Assembly: GCA_029532415.1 (NCBI GenBank)
Contig: JAQOTA010000042.1
Location: forward strand, 558,001-622,000
DNA from: Marasmius tenuissimus
Taxonomy: Eukaryota > Basidiomycota > Agaricomycetes > Agaricales > Marasmiaceae
DNA length: 64,000 bases
Direction of reading: 5' to 3'
Below the pieces are notes generated by a model, which saw only the letters and a list, made by a program, of their open reading frames with translations, did no database searches and was not told the origin of the DNA. Shown here piece after piece: positions 1-11,783 of the stretch; position 1 is the first letter of the stretch, and each line of letters begins with the position of its first letter. Made by a program: the position numbers and the translations under genes.

Positions 1-1378
1 GTTGGGATCTCGTTGGTGATGACATCGCGGAGGTATTCAGAACGCATGGCCTTTGGTATGAGCATATTTTGACTGTAATTTTGCAGTTTTTTCGGATCCA
101 TTGACCATTTTTCAGATCGTACAAAGGACTGAAGCTCGGCCTGGATATTTGGGTCCTTCAGTATCGACAGTGTTTTGGCATGCGAGCCACGAATGGATTG
201 CGGAAGGCTCCTCTTTGACACCCAAGCCCGAGCCCACTCCCGAACCTTGCGTGCACCCCAGGCCTTGCTGAAACCATGGCTTTCGGCTGAGATCTGTGAC
301 GCCTCCTTCCTTCCCTTCCTTTTCTTCACCACCATCTGCAGAAACGACTCGATTGCCCGTGCTCGCTTGGCCTGGAGTCCATGGTCACCAGCCTCAAATT
401 GAAATCGGCGTGACACGATGGTTTTCTCGATGGAGACAAGGGCATTCGAGAGCTCGGTCGCACGAGCCTCCTGAACTTGCTTGCGTTGAACATGAACCGG
501 TATTGCGTGCCTTTTTCTCTTCAAAGGTGGTGCCACGACAACGTGCATATTTGCCAGTGGGTCTTCCCATTCTTCTTCATCACTGTCGCTGGGCTCCAAA
601 GTTGACTCGGATTCGTATTCATCCTCGTTGTCTGAGAAGTAACCACAAAAGATAACATCGGGACGGAAGGTGTTCCGTTTAATGCAAGAAGTGGGGGAAC
701 TCGAAGCGGTAGCAATGGTTGGCTGAACAGGTGTGATTTCATTGTCTGAGCCAGTGAGGTCGATAGGTTGCAATGATGTTCCTATTTTTGGTCGCCTCAC
801 TTTCTCCTGTCGCGGCTGGGAAACCACAAACATCCTTCGCATTTTGACGGCTTCGGCACTGTATGAATGAGGTATGAGTATGATATAACGAATACATCTC
901 TTTGGACTTGCCTTTCACGAGTTTCTTCATTCTCCCTTGCTTCCTTCTCCCATCGTTGTCGACTCCTCTTCGAACGTCCATTATAACCAGCAAAGCTGCG
1001 AGATTTCGAGCCCTCGATAGTTTTCCATTCATTTTCTGTTCCCGGGGAGCACATCAACGCATCGAAAGCAGACATCTGTTCATCAACAGATTGCAAGTGC
1101 TGCGCCTCATCCTCCAAAATATTGTCCAACTCATCACCCTCCAGCTCTACCAGCTGAAGTCCATCTGACTCTGAGGCATTCAAGTCATCGGACTCACTGT
1201 CGTCATCCATGGACCAACCCAAGTCACTCCCAGAGTCGTCAGACTCATACACATGATTGATCAAACCGTCCCAATCGCATTCATCGGGCTGAGTCTCCAA
1301 GATCGGTTGCTTTTTCTCGTGTCTCGAAGCGCGAGCACGCGCTGCTCTCGCCAGAACCGCATTTTTCTTACGGCCCAT
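1..1378 (-). CDS. DDE-transposase-type protein, N-terminal part (runs off the window)
   Basis: Two exons are visible: 912-1378 from the ATG, and 1-858. They are joined by a 53-nt intron (859-911) with a GC donor (AG|GCAAGT) and an AG acceptor. Using the GC donor gives one open frame of about 441 codons to the window edge; the nearest GT donor hits a stop within about 110 nt. The protein starts MGRKKNAVLARAARARA, has an acidic Asp/Ser/Glu-rich stretch at about residues 35-90, then a basic region (PPLKRKRHAIP), then a Trp-rich block ending with EKWSMDPKKLQNYSQN. From memory, this last block resembles the region that precedes the DDE endonuclease domain in many repetitive basidiomycete proteins. 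The catalytic domain would lie outside the window. The alternative is an unrelated repetitive nuclear protein. Confidence 0.6.
859..911 (-). other. GC-AG intron
   Basis: On the minus strand the donor reads AG|GCAAGT and the acceptor CATACAG. The strong donor context and restoration of a single frame through at least 286 further codons make a GC-AG intron the best reading. Confidence 0.7.
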
Positions 1379-2235
1379 GAAGTCGCGTTTGGCTCTTGAC
1401 GCGTTGGCAGGGGTGTAGAATATAGTTTGAGACTCAGTTTTTTTTGTGCTTCACTGAGTGTGGGTGCTACGGTGTACGTATGCTAATCTGCGGCTATCAA
1501 ACTCGTGCATCATCGGGCAGGACACCCCCTTCCTCCCCCCCCCCCTTCCGGTACTGTCGATGTTCGACCAATTTGGCGCGTGTCTAAAGTAGCGGTGACT
1601 AAGCCGTTTGCACCATATCCCCGGTCCCGATTCCATTCAAGAGGCTTCCGACGCTCGACATGTCCTCTGCTACATTCTACATCAGAGCTGTACCATAGCA
1701 CCGCTATCGCAACCTCATCACATGTTTCACCCGAGAACAACCGTCCAGACGCTTTTCACCACCAAAGCAACATGATTAGCCTCTTCGCTGGCACCCTTGT
1801 ACCTCCTGTTGAGCCAGCCATCAACGAACGAGGTGCATGGTTAGGTTTCGTCCTTCATGCCTTACAAAGGGACTGGCGGAACTCCTTGGCTTTCGTTACG
1901 ACCTCCACCCAATTCGACGCTACTCAAATCCGTCTTATGGATTGTGGATGGCAACTTCATTAAGCCGAACCTCTCGTTATGTCAAACGGGCTTTCCGCCC
2001 CTTGGATCTGGATGCTCCATCCCGAGTTCGCCATCTCCGGGTTCTGAGAGTTATGCATACAGCTCTCTCTCAGGCCTCTCAATGTCCTAGGTACGCCATA
2101 GAGAAGATTGTATATTACGTCGGGTAAGTTCCATTCATAATGTCTCAGCGATATGACCCATTGAACTGATAGTTGCTGTCTAGCGACGTGTGCAGGTCAC
2201 TCGTAGAGTTGGAACTGTGATACACGCCTAGCTCA
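1379..2235. other. Non-coding stretch upstream of the transposase-type gene
   Basis: Only short overlapping open frames on both strands are present, and none resembles a protein or has a paralogue in the window. A C-rich tract lies at about 1525-1551. It may hold the promoter and outer end of the element whose gene starts at 1378, but the other end is outside the window, so terminal repeats cannot be tested. Confidence 0.3.
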
Positions 2236-2475
2236 GCCACCCAAACCGTTGAATTACGCCGACGTACACCTATCCAGGTTTTATCCGCTGTACCTCGAGC
2301 GAGAGGTTGGAGGGAGATCGTTGCCGTATCGGACTGAGAGTGGCGAGTCGTCGTGGATGAGAAAACCTTGCTTGGAGACTGCCGTTCCCTCCTCGTGGTG
2401 GACAAGCTCAACCTCGTCTGCTGGATTTGTTGTTGCCGGGAATCAGAGACCGTACCGTTTGTAGCTACGACTACT
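2236..2475 (+). pseudogene. Fragment of repeated family R2
   Basis: About 240 bases align with minus-strand segments at about 27640-27900, 17430-17640 and 15200-15380. The shared translated core is a SLGDCHSLVVVDKLN-like string: LGDCRSLLVVDKLNLV here, SFGDCHTLVVMDNLNVV at 17.5 kb, and SLGDYHSPVVVDKPCLV at 27.7 kb. The common frame across diverged DNA argues for an old coding exon. No other part of the family is found nearby, so this is an isolated relic. Function unknown. Confidence 0.45.
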
Positions 2476-3426
2476 AGTACATACATCAGTGTCGTGTTCT
2501 CAGATATGATCATTATATCATACGGTCTGCGTTTCTGATAGCTCAGTTATGTAACCTGAATAGATGGTACTTTACTTCGTGCATTTCTTAGCTCGATGGA
2601 ACAAATTGTCCCAAGTCAGAACGAAACAAACTGCGCTGTCCCTTGCAAAACCTAATTCAGAAGCGTCCAAATCACCTACCGTATCCACCAATCAACGCCT
2701 GCAGGTCGAGCGCTTCAACCCAGCCACGCTCTATATCAACCGGTCACAAGCCACGACGCTGAAAATCATGAAAGTGGCCATCTGAGAACAGCTCGTCTGG
2801 CCCAGGTCGCTGAACATGTCAGAGGGGCTAGTCTGGGAAAGTCTTCCCTTGACCAATGGAGACTGTGGTTGGTTTATTAATGTTTTGCCTCGAACAAAAT
2901 TCTAATCCGATTATACATTGTTATGCGAGGAGCTCACAGTAAGGAATGGGGAATGCTGAATCGTGGACGCATCTTGTGATATGTATACATTCCCACCTAA
3001 AAAGAGTCTGGCAGCGCCTATACCAGCACGAAAGACCGGTGCAACTTTCTATGAGTAAGTTAAGGACACTGCTAAGAAGTATGCACAGTACACCGAGGAC
3101 GAAATACAATGAGGGTATCCATTCGCGCGCGCAAGATATGGGCCAAGCCGATCTCCCTTCAGAACTGAGTCGTTGGTAGATGTTCCTGAAGATACCCTGA
3201 TCAGCACGGAAAACGATTACAACGGGATAGCACACACGTAACTGACGATCTGCCATAACCAATGAGCGCCAATGAACAGTTGGGTAAGAGCGGAGCGGTG
3301 GGCTGCCTCAAACGTCGCTATAAAGCAACGTAAGGCCTTGGGTAGACGAAAGAGACGAGAAGTAATCACGTACCCGATGATTCATCGGTAGTGAGGGTAA
3401 CTTGAGACTTCCTGCATGAACTTGCA
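2476..3426. other. No supportable gene
   Basis: Only short unsupported frames on both strands; no repeat partner was found elsewhere in the window. Confidence 0.3.
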
Positions 3427-3430
3427 GCTA

Positions 3431-3740
3431 ACAATGAAACCCTAGCATAATTCGCACGACCCCCACCTTCATTGATCTGTTTAATTCCAAACAACTGCAC
3501 ATGGCCAAAATACAATTACCTACGCACCATACATGCCTCTCGCGGTCAGGAATACTGAGATAACGTTGCTCTATAGCTTCAGGATGGACTTGCAGCCTTT
3601 TGGCCGCGATGGTTGTGGTTGAATGTCGTTGGGACGTCGTAAGTTCATTGTACGTCGCAGAAGTGGCCACGTGTCTCTGTTTGATTATAAACAGATCAGT
3701 GAAGGTGGGGGTCGTGCGAATTATGCTAGGGTTTCATTGT
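3431..3740. mobile_element. MITE with TA target duplication
   Basis: Near-perfect inverted arms (3427-3483 and 3688-3744, 57 bp with one mismatch) begin ACAATGAAACCCTAGCATAA inside flanking TA dinucleotides (3429-3430 and 3741-3742). Weaker symmetry continues about 20 bp further inward. The 310-bp size, terminal inverted repeats and TA flanks fit a Tc1/mariner-type MITE. There is no transposase frame inside. Confidence 0.7.
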
Positions 3741-3745
3741 TAGCC

Positions 3746-4655
3746 ATGAACCGCTCGTCTCTTCCTGGCTACACGGGGTGATGAAAACGATGTAAGGTCT
3801 GGGCTGGTAAAGAAGGAAAATTCAACCAAGTGAACGCATGGGATGAAAAGTACGATCCACCACTCTTCTGAGGTAATGAAGATCTATGAGATCGTGTGCT
3901 TGTTGTGCTACCAGAGAACTGTCTTGCGTTGTTGGGAGCAATGGAACGGTTATGGAGACGTTGAGAAACAGGGATACGATGATGGAGAAAGCTATCGATG
4001 TCCGCTGTCCGCTGGCTCCGATGACACATGTGGCCCGAAGAACGCTCTAATCAGGTTGGGGTGCCCCACACATACCCTTCACCTGTTGTCGATTAGGCCG
4101 ATTGTCCATACTGCGTGTTCTGGCTTTCTATGAATGATGTCCTTGGTCGGTATCAAGTGTGAGCTCCAAGAGCATAAAATGGTACCTGGATATGCTCAAC
4201 ATCGTACGACGCCAAGTAGAGCACAACACATTGGGGGCGAAGTGATGGAGAATAAGAATCAGTTTCTATTCTTGCCGTTGAAATACAGAATCATAGAGAG
4301 GATATACATGAGGTATTTGAGCATGGTAGTCGTGGTCGAGAGCACGAATGAACGCACCATAGAACATCCATCATGTAAGCGACCAGACCCAAGGACCCGT
4401 CCAGTTAAGCGTGCTGATTACATTCGTCGGATCCTGGAAATTTTACTCTCGTTCTCAGCGTGCTAGAAAAATATGAGGATGCGAGGGGTCAGCCGGTCAA
4501 CGTCAACATCGAGTGGCATATAGAGTCAGTAAAGAGACGCACAGATCGACTTTAATCCAGGATATGCATCCCACGAATGACTACTCCGTTTATACGGCGT
4601 GTAACATGCACATTCAAAACTCAAAACACCGAGGATTCTGCTTGATCACTACTGG
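3746..4655. other. No supportable gene
   Basis: Several short open frames on both strands; none has a paralogue or a recognisable motif. Confidence 0.3.
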
Positions 4656-4726
4656 TCAGTTCTTGAGTGTCCACGAGAACGACATAGAGAAACGTACCTC
4701 AAGCGTCCAAATTTCCATCCTAGCTG

Positions 4727-4985
4727 TCAAGATGGCGCCATTTCGAAATGAATCAGAGTAGTAGTCTCGACGACGACGAGATCCTTCGTGGTTGACGATG
4801 AGGGAGAGATGAGGGATAGTGGTGGTAAAGAACCAAGCTTGAGCCGAGTCCGAAAAAAGAGCCTCGAAGCATCGTTTATGTAAAGCCACGTAAAGCCTCG
4901 GAGATTGCATATCTGGCCGAGGAACCAAGTAACGAGCCAAGGGGTTATCGAATCCTTCGGTGTCAAAGAATGGGTCGAACTTCAT
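4727..4985 (-). CDS. Possible exon, unrecognised
   Basis: An open frame from an ATG at 4985 (MKFDPFFDTEGFDNPLARY...) runs without a stop to a good donor (GTACGT) near 4699. Its composition looks protein-like and it carries an RRRR cluster. No downstream exon could be joined with confidence and no homologue is recognised, so this is a tentative first exon only. Confidence 0.2.
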
Positions 4986-7080
4986 AGTGGTCCCTCCATC
5001 TCTGGCGAGCCCGAAGTGCTAAACTCGCCTCTTGCTCGCCTCTGTTGTAACCACGTTCTCTCAATATCACTTATCGGTTTTATCACATCTCTTTACATTC
5101 ATGACTTGATATCGCTTGTTTCTCCTGGCCCTGTGTTCATTTCTTCGCATGTCTTTTCGTGGCACTACTTTAGTGGTATTACCACTCTCATACTATTTGC
5201 CTCCTTGGTCAATGTTTATTCTCATTCTCCTCTATCTCAAAAACACTCGTGCTAGCCTTCCAACGGGCTCTACCCCATAAACCAACCTCTTGAAGTTATG
5301 GGCTTATTCCCCTGTCTCATTTTGTCTCAATGGAGCATGGGCAAGGACTGTGTATCCCTCGTTTCTTGCGCTCCTTCCTGTGGATACACTCTCCGAGTAG
5401 ATCGTCTGCGTGGCCGATCTAGGGGGAACATATCTTTGGGTCTCCTTAATGCAACACCAACGCAGCGTCTCGTATCGAGCCTTGGTCCCCCTGCTACTTC
5501 ATCTCTGCCCTTATTTTCTGTCATCGGAACCTCTGCCACTACGTATGAATACCGAATCCAAACGAGTCGACAATCCGTGTACTTACTCGCCGGTTACTCT
5601 ATTCCGTCTCTCGTTTGAGAGTTCTTAGTACACCAACGTTCCACTTTGGTACCTCGGGAGACAATTGAACGGTGACCATAGCAATATGGTGATCCAGCCT
5701 ATGTTTGCCGCAAGCTCATCGTGCGAACTAGCCCGACAACGAACTCACTTTCTGTATATGCAATCCAAGATAAGCATCAACTGTCTTCCCTTGACCTCTC
5801 GAAGGCATCAGCCCGGGTCGCAATGAAAAAAGCGTATCATAAGTGAGTTACGCTATTAAGACTCCCACCGCCAGTGTCTCGACTCTCAAGCGCCAATATA
5901 GTGGTGTGTGTATCCGACTCTAGCTCTCGTGGTAGCTTCCACTCGAGCTTCATCGACTGACGATTGGACTCTCGGCGGCTAGATGGATGTGGATTCAATT
6001 CGCCTTGCAATTCTCAATGCTATCGTGCAAATTCTACTGAATTCCCGCCAACAGCCGAGAGCTCACTAACACTGTTCTCGAACAGCTCGACCCCAGGCTT
6101 CATCTATCCTTCGTCCCAATATGTCAGCGTACTCACTACCCACCCTGCGAGCTTCCTAGTGTTGTTTCTCTCGTAATCTCGGTGATTGGTTCTTCTGCAA
6201 CGTTCTGCGAGGTTGAAACCCATTAGGTGAGAACTAGGAGCGCACAAATCTCGCAGAGATGCTATAAATAAGGTTAACATATCTGTAGAACAGTCAACCT
6301 TGAATTTAGACCTTTGCCCGAAGGGCAAAGGCATATTCCTTACTGATTGATATCCAGAGGTACCGTAGTCATGATCACGATCACCCCACAGCAAGTACTC
6401 ACTTGTTGAGAACGTCGAGGACACCAGCCTCGTCCCGTGTCCTCTTTTTTTTCGAACGACCTTGGGGGTCCACTGTAGGGTTGGGGATATCGGAGTATAT
6501 GCTTCCGTACGCTATCAAAACATCTATTGAGCGTTTCTCCTGCTCGAAATTATCCTCTGTAGAGTGAATAGATGGCAAACCGACAGATTGGTCAAGCCTA
6601 TATAGGGGCCGAAGACGTTTGATTGACAGAAATAATGATTCAACGTGTTCGCTGCGCCTCGGGGCGATCGAAGCGATGAAGCGATAGACCCTGAGAGCCG
6701 CGCAGAAGAAAAGTGAGTAAAAAAACCCTTTCCGGATACAATTTCAAGGACATGCAAGATTAGTACATCTCTTTGTATGTTCATTAATATTACTGAGGCT
6801 CACTTGGAGGATGTTCGTGCTTGGTTCCGGTAGTAATTTATTGCTCATCATGTTCATCACGTTCATCACGTTCATCACATTTCGACGGAAAACCGATACC
6901 GGTGATAATCAGAATGGCGAGCTATATCCATTCATGGGGTTAAACAGGAATATCAGAATAAAGGTGTGTCTCGAGGGCTCTAATTGGTGGGCTCTATGAG
7001 CGCTAACATATCGTGCGTACCACGAGGCGGAAGGATCGTGAGTTGGAACCCTCACATATACGAGCAGTATCTACCCTCGC
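4986..7080. other. Unresolved region
   Basis: Hydrophobic open frames occur on the plus strand (about 5040-5255 and 5300-5618) but they lack paralogues in the window and I could not join them by splicing. A 9-bp tandem repeat lies at 6845-6880. From about 7020 the sequence is the F1 copy 'a' upstream region. Confidence 0.25.
6845..6880. repeat. Short tandem repeat, 9-bp unit GTTCATCAC
   Basis: About four consecutive copies of GTTCATCAC with minor variation. If translated on the plus strand they give an ITF repeat; no gene is supported here. Confidence 0.7.
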
Positions 7081-7101
7081 TATCCCGTTGTCTCTACCAC
7101 G

Positions 7102-9224
7102 ATGTCCACTTTCTTCCATAACTCCAGAGACCTGACCTTTGTTGGTAACCAGCAGTTTCAAACATTGCTGGGAGCGTCACGAACGTGATCCAGTGTCACA
7201 ATGAAGATTGCGAGGAGGACGCAAACAGGTTCATGGTGCGTCGGAATTCTAGATCACCTAGAATTACACAGCAGAAGAAACTTACATCCACTCTAGCCGA
7301 GGCAAACTCAATTTAGGAAGATCTACGAGGGTGATTTACTACAGAAGGGGCCCGTGTGGTCAAAAGAGGTCGATTTCTACATCTTGAGGTCCACAAATCC
7401 GTTTCGGACCCACTTGGCAACAAGTGTCAAGGTCACACAAAGTTTCCATACTGCCGTGATTTACCCGAACTACAACTGTACGGTCACTGTCGTTAAATTT
7501 GAGCCAGTGGGCCGGAAAGACAAGGCGACTTTGTGTCTGGTGAGTACAAGTTGAGGTTTGAGCTGTGCAATGAATGGGGGATAATAATGACACGCTACAG
7601 TTATGGAAACAGCTCTACGAGGCATACTCAACTCACAGGTAGTGCTCAATTTGATGCAAGACTTTCAGACTCTCATCTTGAGAATCACATTTAGATCGCT
7701 GCGGTTTACTCAGTTGTTGGGACTGGTATCGTCAGAGCTGCCAACTTTTATCCTTCATGCGGGTACGACGGCTTTTGCCGAACCATTTTTTATAATTATT
7801 TGACTGACTTGAGGGCCAGAGCTGGTCAATGGATTAGAGCTCGGGAATCAACATTATGATAGCACGGTATATCTATATCTTGAATATACACAGGTATGGC
7901 CAGCATTTGCGTAGTTAAACCTTGCTGACGGCCCCTACAGAAACTTGCAATTCAAGCCCTCCGCACTGATAAATCCCTGACAGTTCCGGTGAGTCAGCTA
8001 TTATCAGTGGTTCCTGGCTGAATGCAGTACACCAGGTTTCAGACTTTTGGTCCAACTGGACATTTGATCTCAATGCCAGATCCTGGCTCTATGACTCGGC
8101 TTCCACCACTCTTGAACAATGGTGGAAGGATGGCAAGTCAAACTTTTCCCCCATCCCACTGCCCCAAGCAACTTGTCCCCAGCTTGATGTTGATGACATT
8201 ACTGTCTACTTTGAGCAGATTTCTGGTACATAGCATGTTGAACTGTGCTGTGTCCTTGGGGAAAACATGGAGGGATGATCTGACAGACTATGCATCACGT
8301 GGCCTTCTAACATTTGGTGCTGTTGTTGGCTTCCGGCAGAATGTCCTTGCTCACTTCCCTTCCACTCTGCCTCCCGAGTGGCACTTTGAGTCTCAGAGCC
8401 TCAATATCAAGGCAAGTTACTCCCAGAGAGGTGTGCCTGCATCCATCTCTTTGTCCAGTACTTTGCTAATGAACCTAGTTGATTTGTGTGTGCACTTTCA
8501 GTTCTCCAAGGTCCACAAGGCTCGAATTAATCTATGGTTTTCATTGCGCCTTCCGTCAAAGGATCGAGACCAACTCCGGGCTGCCTATCTCACCCAACAT
8601 GGATTCTTGCTGGTTGACCATAATACTTGTAAGTGTTCAGTCTGTTTAAATTTGCATGTTCACCTCCACTTTGTCCCCATATACAGATCTCATTGATGAA
8701 ATAGGATTCTGTCTCACCGGCAGACCTCTCTATAGCCACTCACCGTTTCTCCCTGCTTATCTCTTTGTTCCACCTCTCTGTATTGAGCACATTGATGAGA
8801 TGTACTGTGTACATGCTCCCTTGCCCAACTCCCTGTTCTACTGGACATCAGACCCGGAGGGAAAGTTTGCAATTCAAAAGAATGATCGGGAGAGATATGG
8901 GATACCAGAACTAAAAGTTGAAGTGTGGATCGGGTCCTTCTGGTGGGCCCGCGATTACGAGCTTGTAGAAACACATCTGCACAAGAATGATTACAAGTCT
9001 GATGGCAAGCAATACGCTCGAGATCATGGTTTTCCCGAGTTAGTACGAGGTGTGTTGTGATCTTTTCTCATCTTCCACACAACCTGATGCATGCTTCAGG
9101 TGATCCTCATGACAGAGAAATGATAGAGCTCAAAGACCCGGACAATGATGACTCAACTCACTTCCCGCCAACGTATCCACTGACCAAAACGCCTACCAAC
9201 TCTGAAGTCACGCATGACATCTGA
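7102..9224 (+). pseudogene. F1 family copy 'a' (broken)
   Basis: Exons align one for one with the intact F1 gene at 23062-25389: exon 1 7102-7235, exon 2 7297-7539, exon 3 7601-7638, exon 4 7695-7762, exon 5 from 7820, then two short exons and the long 3' exons ending at a TGA (9222-9224). Exon 1 is 134 nt instead of 135, a one-base loss in the segment encoding FTHIAGNVTN in the intact gene. Exon 7 carries an extra four bases near 8232, just before LLNCAVSLGKTW, giving an in-frame TAG. The C-terminal tail is also shorter. All splice sites remain recognisable, so decay is recent. The strand is opposite to the other three copies. Confidence 0.75.
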
Positions 9225-10080
9225 TCCCAGGACTTTACTCTACAAGATTTGGACCCTGAACAAGCAGAATGGTACAACCTTGTCATGGACACTTATAACC
9301 GCCCATTCTCATCATCTGTTTCTGACCCAGTCATACAAGTACGAACAGGCGTCAAAACTTAGGAAGGCTCACTGACCTGTCGGATAGATGGGATTTTCTT
9401 CACGCTGGTGATCATCTAGGTAACTGGCCTTGATCTTCTAGTATTGTTGAACTTCTGCTTCTTAAATTACGATAGTTCATTTGCTCTCTCGTGAATGGTG
9501 CAACTGAAACACCGGATACGAGCTGTCGCTGGAAGTGTCATATTCCGTTTATGCAGTCTCGGAAGAAGCATTTCCTTGGATTATCTCTGTCGAATTCATT
9601 TGCGACGGAAGGTGCGTTCGGCTGTCGTCCTCTCTGGCTCAATCGCCACTCTCTAAGTAACAATTTATGTATGCTCAAGTCTGACTTCTTCTCTCAAGGC
9701 TATTTATTCCCTACTCAATTTTTGCTCAAGTTCCCTACCTACATTAGTACAGAGTGAATCTCAAGTTTTCTGCTCAAGTCATTCTCAAGATTTCCTCAAG
9801 TCATTCCTTCAGATATTTGTCAAGTTAATACTCAATTTGATACTCAAGTTGAATCTGATTTTGAGATCTACTACTTGAGCAGCATACTTGAGGGTGAAAA
9901 CTTAAGGTAGAGGGCCTAAGGAGCCTCAAGGATTTTGCCCCGATTTTGAAGGGAAGGTGGCCATGGAGTAGTTCTGTCGTACAGTATGGTAGAGGCGGCG
10001 ATACAACCAGTTCCAACTCTAGAGCGTTGATGACTCCCAGTCAAGGCTTGGTAGGACGCAGGAGTCGAATGACATAACCG
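9225..10080. other. Non-coding, with a CTCAAG-rich tract
   Basis: No gene is supported. Between about 9670 and 9930 the hexamer CTCAAG or its complement CTTGAG recurs roughly a dozen times at irregular spacing (see findings). Confidence 0.4.
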
Positions 10081-11560
10081 AAGTTAGTATGTATCCAGAA
10101 ATAGAACACTCCCGACTGGGTGACCTATATGGTGAGTACGCTTCTACTCTCGCAGAACGTGCTCAAGAAACACGTCACAAAAATTATAGGAAGAACGTTG
10201 CTGCAAAGATTTTGAGGACTGGGGACGATGCTCTCTACCAGAGCGTTTGAGTTGTCATCGGCAGAGTTGTATCTGCAATGGTTTGACCGCCCAATACCGA
10301 TTACTATGGCAAGGACGGCGAGGGAGAATATCATCTGGTCTCTCGACAATGAAAACAATCGGGTAGGGTCTAGTACTTGATAAACATGCTGGATTCTGGA
10401 GAACTTTCGGCCCTGAGTGGTATTTTATCTTTGGAAGCGCGTTGGTCATCGACTCGAGGGGAGCCCACAGTGGTCTTGGGCCGTATCCGAAACGGTGATG
10501 ACTGGGGGAATCGTGGTATCTTGATTGTGAGGGGACACTTTCGAGGCCCAACGATAGTACCATCAATATGCCCCTACTTATCTGGGCGTCCTCCGCCGCC
10601 AGCACTCATCCTTCTCTCGTTTCCGCGCATGTTCAAAACGAGAAGTATCCAGTCTTCGCTACCACGTTCATGTGCCCTTCTCAATGGCTACTGAACAAGC
10701 TTGCTGGGAAAGAAGTGAATGGGGGTCGATTGTATATCGAGAAACCACATATTATGATTGGACAAGCTATAGCCATATGTATACTGAGATATGAAAATGA
10801 ACGGCTCAATGTTGGTCGTCCTCCCCAGTACCTGCGATAACTTACAGCATCGAACGAGAGTACGGATATCATCGAAGGGTTCACAAATGTCGAAAAGCCT
10901 AGTTACAGTACATCAATCTATTGGTATTTCCGGCTACGAGTGTTTCATAACGAGCAGGATGTCAGTATATCTCGCGTTGTGGCTTGTAGTAAAGGTAAGC
11001 TGTGTTTACTGCTACGGCAGGTGCGGTGATGTTGGTCGAGGGGGAAACAGGTGAGCCAAGGAGAAGCGGCACCCAAAAGGCCTCTATTGGCCCATATCAA
11101 CGATCAGATACGTCCGAGGTAGGCCAAAGAAGAGGATTCCCATTACGGGCTCGCAATTATCAGACTTGTAGCGAGCGTCAAACCAGTGGTTTGCCTATCA
11201 GAAGAGCTACCTGATAATGGCATTAAAAGGTGCCGTTTAATGCCACTTCAGCCTGGAATTTGTATTACTGCCCAAGCGCTTACTGGCACTGTGCGAGTTT
11301 CTCCGTTGACAGAAAAAAATACAACTGCGATATACTCGGACGACGAAAGCACTGGCAGCTTGCACGCGAAGAGATATAAGTGTAATGTCTCGTTCATATT
11401 TCGCATACTTTTAATTAGGTGGCATGAAACATAGCGACGGAGTCGAGGAGACACGAGATGACAGAGGGAGTTGGGATTTAGCGGCCTCAATGTGAGATGT
11501 CATAGCATGAAGGGAACAAATAAGAAGATGCTTTTCCAATACACCAGCGGCCCAAGATTG
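10081..11560. repeat. Duplicated block, copy 1
   Basis: Aligns in direct orientation with 39240-42520 once the 1.78-kb insertion there is removed. Shared landmarks are the TGGTCTCTCGACAA...AGTACTTGATAAAC stretch (10330-10385 and 39540-39595), the AAACGGTG..GACTGG stretch (10490-10510 and 41505-41520), and CAGACTTGTAG near 11160 and 42205. Minus-strand frames include a hydrophobic segment (MIFSLAVLAIVIGIG) and, in the other copy, a hydrophilic tail, so a decayed minus-strand membrane protein gene is possible. The frames do not stay open in either copy. Confidence 0.55.
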
Positions 11561-11783
11561 ATTATCACATAGATATTTTGACCGGTAAGTATATGAGAAG
11601 GTGGCTGAAGAATATCACCTCATGAAATAATAGTCTATGGATACAAGTTCTATTACGTAGTACAAGTTGCAGATAGGCTCGACATACTAACAATTGTAAC
11701 CTGACTAGAGGTGTATGCAAGCAAGTAGAACAAAAGAATTGAGAAACATGAATTTCAGTCAGCCACTCAATCATCCTTTGGAT

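Noticed and set aside
9670..9930. CRISPR-like spacing of CTCAAG repeats
   Set aside because: The hexamer is too short, spacing is irregular, and the sequence is eukaryotic.
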